A DNA stretch of 64,000 nucleotides. Source: Vitis vinifera. Lineage: Eukaryota; Streptophyta; Magnoliopsida; Vitales; Vitaceae. Each line of letters begins with the position of its first letter. Positions within the stretch are counted from its first letter, which is position 1. Below the pieces are notes generated by a model. It made no database searches. It saw only the letters and a program-made list of their open reading frames with translations, and had not been told where the DNA came from. The stretch is taken from NCBI RefSeq assembly GCF_030704535.1, contig NC_081811.1, positions 2,367,501-2,431,500 on the forward strand. Reading direction: 5' to 3'. Positions 11,693-22,100 of the stretch are shown here, one piece after another. Made by a program: the position numbers and the translations under genes.

Positions 11693-13390
11693 CTACATTA
11701 AATTGGAATTTTATAAATTTGAATTTCATTTGTATGTGGATGAAAGCGCAATTTTCTCAATTATAAATATGGGCACAATAGATGAAAAGTCAAATAAGGT
11801 AGGGGTGGGTGACATGGCAAACCAATCCTGACAAATCAGCCAAAAAGTAAGTAAGGTAGGAGCCACCCACCAACCAACCAGGAGATAAACAAATGCTGAC
11901 CCTCCTTGTAACACAATCCAATCAATTAAAGCAGTTCTAGGAAAAAGTATTTTTTACAGCAACTCCATTACGAAGAAGCTTTCCAAACAAGGCATATGTA
12001 TTCTACAATCAAGTATACTTGTACATTAATTACAACAATTGCCCAACTTCCAAGTATCCCAAATCAATCGAATTGGAAAGTAGAGTCCCATTTTCTCACT
12101 ATTTCCTTTGTTTTTTTATTTTACCTTTATTATAATTTCAAGCGTTTGATTAGGCTCTTGTATTAAATTAGTTAATTAAGGTGGTTTAATTATTAATAAT
12201 TAATTAAAATATATACCAAATTATTTAATACTTAATTACAACTATCATATATATACCAAAAGGTAAGTAGATTTTTTTTTTAAATCACAAGAATTATTCA
12301 AAGTGATTTTTCAAAAAATTAATTTTTATTGAATAATAAATCATCAAGATACTTATTTTTTTCTTTTAAATACTCACATGTTGTTTCCATTACAACCATT
12401 TTTTAAATAATCAATTATAACCCGTTTGATGGTGATTTTAGAAAGCACTTTTAGCATAAAAAACGTCTTTGAAAAAATGTTAGGTATTTGACAAATTTTA
12501 TAAAACATTTTTAAAAGTTTTAAAAATTACTTATAATATATATTTTTTTTAAATGTTTTGTAGGTGATTATTTTAAAAGTACTTTATGATAAAATATTTT
12601 CATTAAAAATACTTCGAGTAGAATTACTGTTAAATGCACTCTTAAAATTGGTTTGATAATAATTACCAAAAGTACTCTTAATATCTTTAATATGAAATTT
12701 TTTATCATTCAACTGTTAAAAAATGTTAATTTTTTTTTAAATCGGTGACGGAGTGATTAGGGGAAAAATTACTTTCCAAATTTTTGCATAAAGATAGTTT
12801 GATTTTTCATATTTTCTAAAAATAATTTTTAAAATTTTTTCCAACGCTTTATTACAAATCACTTTTAAAACATTGCTTACTTTATCGATAATCATGTCTT
12901 TTTCTCTTTTTCTCATTACTAGACCTAAAAAGCTAAATATGCCCCAAAAAATAAAGTGCTTAATATGATTTTTATTTCAATTTAATTACTTTTAATTTAA
13001 GAATTATTTTTTAATTTTAATATACTGCTGTAAATGAATCTTTTGTACAAGGAAAACTTCTTCAACAGCTTTGAGCAAAATTCTCCAACAGCTTGATCCA
13101 CAATCCATACAAATTTGTCAATTTATTTCTTTAATTAATTTCATAATTGAAATATTCCTAATTTTACAAATATATATATAATAAAAAAAAATAGAGAATT
13201 TTGCCCATCAGATAATGCCATAATGGACATTTTCAAACCGTCTTTGAAAAATTTTCGGAACCCATGGCTACCATTAAAGCCAAGAGTGAAATCCCTCGTG
13301 CTGAATTTAGTTTACGTGCCACTTCTCGCCAGAGACCTGAGAGAGCCGTCTCTGACCAACTCAGCTGTCAATATCCTGTATAAACGGGAA

Positions 13391-13490
13391 AATTATTATT
13401 ATTATTATTATTCTTATTCTTATTATAATAATTCGACAATTTATTTATATTTATATTTATATTTATTTATTTATTATTATATTTTTTAGT
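13391..13490. repeat. ATT and TTTATA microsatellite before the RLCK gene
   Basis: The run ATTATTATT..CTTATTCTTATT is followed by TTATATTTATATTTAT. It lies just upstream of the CT-rich leader of the kinase gene, so it is within its promoter. Confidence 0.8.
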
Positions 13491-13572
13491 TCGGAGAAAA
13501 TCATATTTTAGAGGAAAATGTAGAAAACGGTCGTGATTGTTGTAGTACCATCAGCCATGCCAACCTCTGTAT

Positions 13573-13660
13573 CTTTCTCTCTCTCTCTCTCTTCCTCTGT
13601 TTCTCCCTCTTCTGTTTTCATGGCGGATCTCCAACAGTCTTCAGCTGCCTTTTCTTCATG
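13573..13660 (+). promoter_or_regulatory. CT-rich leader exon with a 13-codon upstream ORF
   Basis: A CT-rich stretch (about 13573-13610) is followed by ATG at 13620 and a GT donor after 13660 (TTCATG|GTATTT). The matching acceptor is TTAGCAG before 14485, 18 bases upstream of the main ATG at 14503. After splicing, the upstream frame reads MADLQQSSAAFSS and stops at a TGA formed across the junction (TG from this exon, A from the next). The leader intron and uORF are inferred from splice motifs only. Confidence 0.5.
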
Positions 13661-14207
13661 GTATTTATGATTTATGATTTTTTTTCCTGTTGTTTTCTTA
13701 TCTGGGTGCTTCTCCTTCTTAGGATTTTTTGAGTGTCGGTTCATGGGTTGGGTGGATTTTGTGTTTATGTGCGATTGCAGAGCATGTGAATTGATTCTGG
13801 TTCGAATTATTATGGGTTTCTGTTCTGGGTTTAATGGGGTCTGGTATTTTCTTTCTGGGTTTGATTGATTTTACTGTTGATCAATATCGTACCAATTGCT
13901 TGAAGATGGTCCTGTGTTTCTCTGTTTCTGATTTGGATGTTGGGTTTTTGGCAATGGATTTTCTGTTATTGAATAGCCATTAATTCTATTTGTAATCGCC
14001 ATCAATCCATTTTCTTGTTGAAAATGACTCCGCTTGGTCATTTTCATGATCCTTTCCTCTCAATTTTCTCTGATTTGGAGTTTTTTCTTGCGATGGGTTG
14101 CCTCTCATGGCTGTGCTGTTTCTCCATTTCTGCCATGAAAGAAAGCAACTGGGAAAAACCCAGAAAGTGGTTTTCCCAGTTTTGGGAAAAGAAAATTTTC
14201 TATTTTT

Positions 14208-14422
14208 TGTTGGGACGTCATTTGTTCGTTTCACCTGGTGCCTAGGCTTGAGCCTGCGCGGCGCCCAGAGTGGCCTCCCAGGATTCGAACTCGAGACCTT
14301 AACCCTGGCAGTTGCCCTCCTGATACCATCTGTGCTAGGACTTGAGTTCGAATCCTGGGAAGGCCACTCTGTGATGCCCTTGACTGGCACAGAGCATACT
14401 CAAAACAAATGACGTCCCAACA
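14208..14422. mobile_element. Foldback element with perfect 19-bp inverted ends
   Basis: The left end is TGTTGGGACGTCATTTGTT and the right end is its exact reverse complement. Inside, CAGAGTGGCCTCCCAGGATT near the left pairs with its near-complement near the right, so the whole 215 bp can fold into a long hairpin. TTTTT flanks both sides, a possible but weak 5-bp target duplication. Each arm has a GTTCGAATCC B-box-like motif, one per strand. It lies in the predicted leader intron of the downstream kinase gene. It could be a foldback MITE or two tRNA-derived sequences in inverted order. Confidence 0.75.
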
Positions 14423-14502
14423 TTTTTCACTTTCTCAAAATTTTGACACGATCATCAGCGAATTTTCTCGTGTTTTCTTAGCAGATTTGTGATTTTTGAA
14501 AT

Positions 14503-17020
14503 ATGGGGACTAGGAAGCAGGCTTCGTCCTCCCCAAATTGTGTTCTTGAGGACTACCTGAGCAGGTTAGAATCAGAGACAAGTTCTTCCAAAGAAGGCAC
14601 CTCCGGCTCTGGAAGTTCACAAAATACCAAACCCACTTGGCGTGGATTAATCCAATTGCTTAGAACTCAATCAAAGAGACGATTAGCAACATTGGATCCT
14701 CGCAATGTGTGGAAGTACTCAGTGAGAAAATGCAGAAGCATGAGATTCAGCAATGGCGTGGGGCGGAATCTTGATGGTGAGACTGTCTCATATTCAAGGT
14801 CTGGGTGGAAGAACTTCACCCTCTCTGAACTTCAGCGTGCCACCAAGAATTTCAGCCATGGTTTGTGATTTTCTTCAGGATTAGAACCCATGTTTCGCAT
14901 AATTCTTTGGTTCTGTTTTCTGATCTTACACTTTGTTTTTGTGCAGAAAATCTAATTGGAAAGGGTGGATATGCTGAAGTATATAAAGGGTGTCTGCAGG
15001 ATGGGCAGCTTGTAGCAGTCAAGAGGCTTGTGAGAGGAAAGCCAGAAGAGAGAACAGGGAATTTCCTCTCTGAGCTTGGGATTATGGCTCATGTCAACCA
15101 TCCCAACACTGCTAAACTCATTGGTTATGGGGTTGAAGGAGGACTGCACCTTGTTCTTGAGTTGTCTCCACATGGCAGCTTAGCTTCTTTACTTCATGGT
15201 TAGTCATATTCTTAAATTGCAGGAGGTTAGAACTTATTTGATAATTGTTTTCGAAAACTGTCTTGAAACCAATTTTCAAGAATGGTTTTTGAAAATTATT
15301 TTTAGATGTTTTGTATTACATATCTATTTGAAAACCTAAAATATTATGTTTTTAATCATTCTTTATATTTATATAATTATTTTTTAAAACTTCCATCGAA
15401 AAACAAGTGAAAACAACAATTAATAGCCATCGAGAAAAAGAAAATAGGAAAACACCGGTTTTTATTCTTTAAAACAGAAAATTATTTTTAAAAACAGTTA
15501 ACAGACCGAGTTAGCCTTTGATAAGTTTCATTTTCCCCTTTTCTCAGTTATGCTTTTCTTCTTACAGGTGGTAGGGTGAAATTGAAATGGAGTATGAGGT
15601 ATCAAGTGGCATTAGGGATTGCAGAGGGTCTACTCTACCTTCATGAGGGTTGTCAAAGGAGATTCATCCATAGAGACATCAAAGCTTCAAATATCTTGCT
15701 CACAGAGGACTTTCAGCCTCAGGTTCCCTTCCAATCTTCCCATTTGGAACATAAAACTTACACAATTTGCTTTATACATAGCCAAATTCTTTTGGAGCTT
15801 GGACTTCTAAGAGTGACTTATTACAGTTCCATTCAGATTTGTGATTTTGGACTCGCCAAATGGCTACCAGAGCAATGGACTCACCACACTATATCAAGCT
15901 TTGAAGGCACATTCGGGTTTGTAGACCTTATACTAGTCCTCTAATTTGCGCTTATAAATAGGGGTGGGAATTCATGTTCATGGGTCGGGTTGTGTCGTAT
16001 CAAAATTCAGGCACTCAACTAGATAGGCCAAACTCAAATATGATATAAATAATAATCGATAATATATCATATAACCCAGATCTTATTTAATATGTTAGGT
16101 CGAATTAGGTTTTGTTTGAGACGATTTGATTAGACTTCAACTCGATATGTTTATAATTTTAAATGAATCATGTGTATAAATTATGATTATGTCTCGATCT
16201 GGATTGAATTCGTGTTATATAGGTTGACCTAAAAATATCTTGTTTATTAAAATGGGTTATACAAATCAACATGAATTTGATCTATTGAAAAACAAATCGG
16301 TTCAAATTGTATCACATTTTGCCATCATTGACTAGAAAATTAGCTTCTGAATTTCTCCCCCCACCCCTTTTTCCACCATTGCAGCTACCTTGCTCCTGAG
16401 TACTTAATGCATGGAATAGTGGATGAAAAAACCGATGTTTATGCCTTCGGTGTCTTGCTACTGGAGCTGATCACCGGCCGCCGAGCTCTGGAATGCTCGC
16501 AGCGAAGCCTTGTCACCTGGGTATGTTTTTTTTTTTTTTTTTTTGTTTTCCTACACTAAAGAACAAATTGTTAGCTGGGCATTGGGTGTTCAACTGTTTT
16601 ACCTGTTCTCAGGCCAAACCCCTGCTAAAAAAGAATGACATTCAAGAGCTTGTAGACCCTTTTCTAGCCGATGATCAATACAATTCTCGACAAATGAAGA
16701 CTCAGATTCAGGAGCTTGTCGACCCTTTTCTGGCTGATGATCACTACAATTCTCAGCAAATGAACCTTCTGGTATTGTCTGCTTCTTTGTGTATACAGAG
16801 GTCTTCAATTCTACGGCCACAAATGAGACAGGCATGTACTCTTCTTGGAAATCCCTGAAGTTTATGATTTTGAATGAATGGAAACTTGATTTTTGTAGTT
16901 GAACATGGAGTGCAGGTTGTGGAGATTCTGAAGGGCAATTTTAGCAGCTTGGAGGGCTTGAAAAAGCGTGGAGGAATTCTTCCGAAAGGCCCTCTGCAAA
17001 GAGCTGTTTCTTGCAGATAA
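14503..17020 (+). CDS. Receptor-like cytoplasmic kinase, RLCK class VI (RBK-like), 434 aa
   Basis: Seven coding exons: 14503-14860, 14947-15198, 15568-15722, 15837-15916, 16385-16520, 16613-16831, 16916-17020. They sum to 1305 bases including the stop. There is no signal peptide or membrane helix, so it is cytoplasmic. Residues 1-107 are Ser- and Arg-rich. The kinase starts at FTLSELQ; glycine loop GKGGYAEV (124-131), lysine K145 in [13 protein letters not shown] (H238-D240), DFG (258-260) and APEY are intact. Class VI members include the ROP-binding kinases, so a role at Rho-of-plants signalling is plausible but inferred. Two oddities: exon 6 carries a 22-residue in-frame tandem duplication in the C-lobe (337-380), and the last intron uses a GC donor (CAG|GCATGT at 16831/16832). 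Intron 2 holds MITE-like sequence (15230-15515). Confidence 0.88.
16640..16771 (+). repeat. 66-bp in-frame tandem duplication in exon 6
   Basis: Copies at 16640-16705 and 16706-16771 encode [17 protein letters not shown] twice, 22 codons each. The copies differ at several bases, so the duplication is not brand new, and the frame is kept through both. Related kinases have one copy at this place, from family knowledge. Confidence 0.9.
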
Positions 17021-17545
17021 GATACAACACAGCTGAAGGGTTGGAAAAGGGTCAAGTTTTCATATGCTGTGGAATATAGTGTTGTGATCCCTATTGTACA
17101 GAGAGATTCATAGATGTAGAGGAGAGGAGGACATTGTAGAAAATTTTGATTCATTGTTATTACCAAAAATAATTTTTGAAAGGAAGTGTAATTTTAAGAG
17201 AGAATTATTTGTGACATTGCCTTATATTTGGAGAAAAACCTACCAATGAAGTTTGAGTAAAAATTATTAACATCGACTTCAAAAAAATAAGAATTCTATG
17301 TCTAGTTCATGGACCAATGCTTTCACATTCCGAACAAAAAGTTACACATAGGCATTATAAGATTTTGTCATGATTCATTAACACGGGACAAAGATTTGGT
17401 GTCATAATCACATCTCCATACCCTTTTCCCTGAATCTTTATTAATAAGGAATTTGACACTTTTTTAACGTTATCTACCTAATATACCCCCATTCACACCC
17501 CTGTCGGTGTGTCATGACCTTTCTCTTACTACTTAAAGTATTTAT

Positions 17546-17635
17546 AAAGATGTTTCTAACAACTTTTTATATTTTATAAGACTATGGTATAAAGATGTTT
17601 CTAATAACTTTTTATATTTTATAAGATTATCGTGA
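17546..17635. repeat. 45-bp tandem duplication
   Basis: AAAGATGTTTCTAA.AACTTT begins at 17546 and again at 17591, with the rest of the unit also conserved. It lies downstream of the kinase gene and has no evident function. Confidence 0.8.
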
Positions 17636-17785
17636 TTTGACTTACTAAAGTGAACTTGTCATCAATAGGTTCAGTTTAATTATGTTGGATGATGTCAACA
17701 AGTTACTTTTAATTGAATAGAAAAAGCTAAATATTTTGGTTTTTTCCATTCAATAATAATAAAAAAAAAACACCACCTATGTTTT

Positions 17786-17998
17786 GTTCCGGAAAATACA
17801 AGTGAAAGAAAATATAAAGAAAATTAAAAAATAGGTTAAACGCTGATAAATTATTTTTATTTGTTACTTCAAACTCATTTTATTTATTTTAATTTATCGA
17901 TATAAAGATTAAATAATTTAAAATATATAAGTTTTTTTTAATTAGTTTTAATTATATTTGATTTTCTTTGATATTTTTTATAAAGCAACCAAACATGA
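17786..17998. mobile_element. MITE-like element, family A, copy 5
   Basis: The left end CTATGTTTTGTTCCGG and right end AAAGCAACCAAACATG form an imperfect inverted repeat. The interior matches copy 1 well (a taaattatttttat stretch followed by a tatcgatataaagattaaat-like core). This is the best-preserved pair of ends of the family. Confidence 0.6.
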
Positions 17999-18837
17999 AA
18001 AAATAATTTTCATTTATATATATATTTTTAATATTTTTCGAAACCAAATATAACCTAAAAAAATATAATGTTATAATAATATATCAAATTATGAGATATT
18101 TTATACAATATTCTTTGCAAAAAACAATCTTTCTTTTCTTATGATGGGTCATAAAAATAGGATGGAAAGACCCATGACAAGTTGGATGCATCCTTATCCT
18201 AATTAATAAGTGATAATTAAAAAAAAAAAATTAAAATCATATTTAACAAATTAATATAACAACATTAGTGGTCCTCTTGCATATGAAAACCCAATCAATT
18301 TAAAATGGGTATCATAACTAATTTAAATGAAACCATTTTTTTTTAATGTGGGGATATGCAGATGGAAAATGGCATCATCTTAAGCCCAATTCTAACTTCA
18401 AAATGGAATCATTATATATGAAATTAACCCATTTGACTCAAAAATGAGTCCAAATTGCAGTCATTATCCATTCAACAAACAACCAGAAAAATGCTGTCAT
18501 TTCCAAGGGACCCAAAATAAAATCACTATTATCCATCGCAAATGGGCCTACATTTTCATATTTACAGGCCTGAGAAGTTAAATTCAGGCCCAAAATGTCA
18601 TTGTCACTGTGAGTAAAACGTTTTCGCATTGCCGTGTTGTACTCTATAGTCTATACCGGTCCTTTTCGTTTCGGTACTTTTAAAAACAAAGAACAAGGAA
18701 AAAGGGAAACCAATCGCTTCAAGATATCCCTATGCAGTTGCGTGTTGTACTCTACTATTAAATTTTATATTTCAATTTTCAGATTTATTTTCCGGCGTTT
18801 CCGAAAGCCGAAAAAACAAAAAAGAAAAAACCAAAAC

Positions 18838-18918
18838 AAAATTACTGACAGCACAAACAACAGGCGAAAACAGAGAGGGAGAGATAGAGAGAGAAACTAG
18901 AGAGAGAAAGAAAAGGTT
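18838..18918 (+). promoter_or_regulatory. GA-rich leader of the ATG18-type gene
   Basis: GAGAGGGAGAGATAGAGAGA and following GA repeats precede a GC-rich, GGC/GGA-repeat leader up to the ATG at 19116. GA-rich leaders are common in plant housekeeping genes. The transcription start was not located. Confidence 0.45.
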
Positions 18919-19115
18919 TGAAGTCAAACTCCAACAACAGCAACGAGGCTTTGGTGGTACCGGAATCGGATGATATTCCCGATCATCGGCGATCGGGGAT
19001 GCTTGGCGGCGGAAGCGGAGGTGGCGGCGGCGGCGGTGGCGGTGGCGGAGGAGAGTGGTGGACAGGGTTTTGGTGAGTTGGTGGCGAGAGGTTTCGGAGG
19101 AGGAGGAGGAGGAGG

Positions 19116-22100
19116 ATGAAGAAGGGGAAGGCAAGGAACAATGGCTTGTTGCCGAATTCGCTGAGGATAATCTCGTCTTGTCTCAAGACGGTGTCGACGA
19201 ATGCTTCCTCCGTCGCCTCCACCGTTCGGTCGGCGGGCGTGTCCGTCGCCGCTTCGATTTCCGCCGCTTCTGAGGATCACAAAGATGAGGTTTTTGTTTA
19301 GCTTGCCTTTGTTTCATCTTCACTTTCATGTTGCTTTTAGTGATTTTTTTGCTTTATGTTCGTGGAAGTTTTCTGTGTTTTGTTTTTTCTGCTTTTGATT
19401 GTGATATTTTCTTTAGCTGTTTGTTTTGGATGAAATCTTTTGCCTCGAGAAAAAATTTCTCTCAAGCGTCACGCTGAAATATCTGTTTAGATGGTGCCGG
19501 AATAGCAGGTTAGATGATGGAGACTTGAAGAACAAGTTGCTGCAGCCGGAAAATTGGTCGAGCAACTATTTTCCTTCTAAGAAATGATTTTTTCTTGTGA
19601 ATTAATGTAGGACAAGTGGCTAATAAATATGGTAGATGTTTCTTTGGATAGATTATTTGCTACTTTTCATGATGCGATTGTCTATTTTGGATGATTGCTT
19701 GGGTTTTGATGGATTTTGCTGTCTCTGCATAATCTGGTTTTTACAATCTGATCAATTATGCCAATTTTGAAATGTTGGGTGTCTCATTGTTGATCATAGA
19801 TAGATGAAAAACCATCACTCTTGATTACATCATACTAATCAATTGTCACTATTCATTCATTTTTGCTCATAGTTTCACTAAAACTTTCAGATTATTTTAA
19901 CCTAAAACCATGTCACCTACCTTTTTTGCACATTGTTCCGAAGGTTAAAAAACTTGCTGTTTGGGCAATCACCACATCTGCATTTCCCTTTTATTTGGAG
20001 AAAATTTTCATTTTTCCTTTTTTATTGCAATAAACTATTACAGCACAAGTATAACACTTTGCTGTTCCTGTTAAATCTGCAAGTTAGTTGATGTGAACAT
20101 TTAAGATGCTGTTAGTGCGTTCTACAAAATGCAAAAGTATGTCTCTCTTAAGAATGTATTAGATCTTTATGTCCGTTCTTCATGTTGCATAAAAATATCT
20201 TTTGCCACTGGTTCATGCTGCTGACTTACTTTCCATGCATAAGGAACTTCTCTTCTGGGTTCTTAAGATCTTTTCTTTTCTTTTCGTGTAAGATTAATTT
20301 GAGATGTAGGTGGTTATTATTATTGGCAATGAAACCAGGTATTCAGACTAGAAGTAGTATATATTTGTGGTTATCATTAGACTAAAAAATAGAGGGAGAG
20401 TAGCATAATAAAAAATGGGCCAGAGACTAATTTTAAAAAAGGTGATAACATCAAGCAGAATGGCTTTGTTTTGATTGAGATACTAGAGAGAGAGCAAATT
20501 GAGGAAAGAACAAGTTTCTATGCAGCAGTAGATTCAAAGAACTTGAAGGGAGAACTTCGTTCATCTTTATTATATAAATCAACAGACTATTTAATGGTGG
20601 TGTTCTAGATGAAACTCTTTCAGTGTGAGCTACTTCATAGGCTAATTATTGTGCACAAAATATGAAACCTTCTCAAAGGCGTTTTGCCCTTTAAGTGAGT
20701 TAAAATATTGTAAATAATGTCTGATTGTATTTCAGGTAAAACCAGAATACTTGCAGAAGCATATATAACTAGCAAGCTGAGATTCTAAATTAGATTAAAT
20801 AGCTCTATGTGAAATATTAAAATATAATTTTCCAGTTAAAAACCTCCTCTTCATCCTAATTTATGTATCTTACTCAGATTTATGTCCAAAATTTGTAATA
20901 TTTAATCAATTAAAGATGAAATAAAATAACTATTCATATATACCTAGCCTCGGCTGTAAAGATGGGTTGCTTATAATCTTCCTCTCTCATGATGTTGGCA
21001 AGTTCTGTTCCTGTCTAACATTCATGGGGTTGTTGCACAGCCAATGGAGTGAGGTGAAATAAAATTACCCTGTTTGGTTGAGCAGTCTCTTTGACTTGGG
21101 CAGTAGAAATGGGGCCTAACTATTGAAGAGGGATAGAGTTAAAGCTTTAGGAGAGCTATACAAATTTGTTTCTTTATATGAAAAAGAGGTATAAAATTAA
21201 AAGCTTTACAAGAGCTATGCAAAATGCATTTGTTTCTTTTATTGACCGGAAAAGTAATGGAGTATACATTCTCATATGCTGGGCATTATTCTTTAGCATC
21301 TCCTAGGTGGTAACTTGTAGCTTTAGTTTAGATGCTTTGTTCACATAATGAAGTGTCTAGGCTAATGATATCTGGAGTATTTGTTACTTGCCAGAGTGGT
21401 GGGTTGCTGCATGGGAAAGGTAGCCTCTTGACTATTATTTTCTAACTCCTTTTTTTGTTGATAAGAATTTTGTGCCACTCTTTTCGCTTTTTACAGGACG
21501 CGAACCACTCCCATATTTCTTGCCAGTTTATGTGAATCTAGTAAATTATTGTTCAATATTTTAATTCTGCCAGTTTTATATGTGAATGTAGTTCTGAACT
21601 TCCATCTGTAAACAGGTTACCTGGGCTGGCTTTGACAGGCTAGAGCTCAGTCCATCTGCCTTCAAACGTGTTCTCTTACTGGGTTATCAGAATGGTTTCC
21701 AAGTCCTTGATGTTGACGATGCCTCTAATGTCAGCGAACTGGTTTCCAAGCGTGATGGTCCAGTTACATTCCTACAGATGCAGCCCATCCCATTAGAATC
21801 TGATGGTCATGAAGGTTTCAGGACATCACATCCCTTACTGTTGGTTGTTGCAGGAGATGAAAGCAACTGCTTAAACCCAGGTCAAAATCACAGCCATTTC
21901 GGTGGGTTAGGCAGAGATGGTAGTAGTGATTCCCAATCAGGGAATTGCATATCCTCCCCTACAGCCGTTCGGTTTTATTCCCTTAGGTCTAACTGTTATG
22001 TGCATGTTCTGAGATTTCGATCAGCTGTCTGTATGGTTAGATGCAGTCCTCGAATAGTAGCCGTGGGTCTTGCAACACAAGTAAGTACTTAGCTTATCTG

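Larger units (their letters stand above)
9699..13390. other. AT-rich intergenic spacer with MITE-like copies
   Basis: No gene is recognised over about 3.7 kb. Family A MITE-like copies occupy about 10318-10600 and 11396-11692. Blocks rich in TTTTAAAAATTA at 12420-12880 resemble those at 3340-4040. Open frames here are short and of low complexity. Confidence 0.6.
17021..18837. other. Kinase 3' region and ATG18 promoter region
   Basis: The first 150-200 bases are the likely 3' untranslated region of the RLCK gene. The remainder is AT-rich and includes the 45-bp duplication and a family A MITE-like copy at 17786-17998. The last few hundred bases form the promoter of the ATG18-type gene. No other gene is seen. 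Confidence 0.6.

Noticed and set aside
14208..14422. tRNA gene suggested by GTTCGAATCC
   Set aside because: No full cloverleaf, and the motif is mirrored on both arms of a foldback element.
18772..19280. Several proline- or histidine-rich minus frames opposite the ATG18 leader
   Set aside because: They are antisense readings of the GGC/GGA-repeat leader and first exon.
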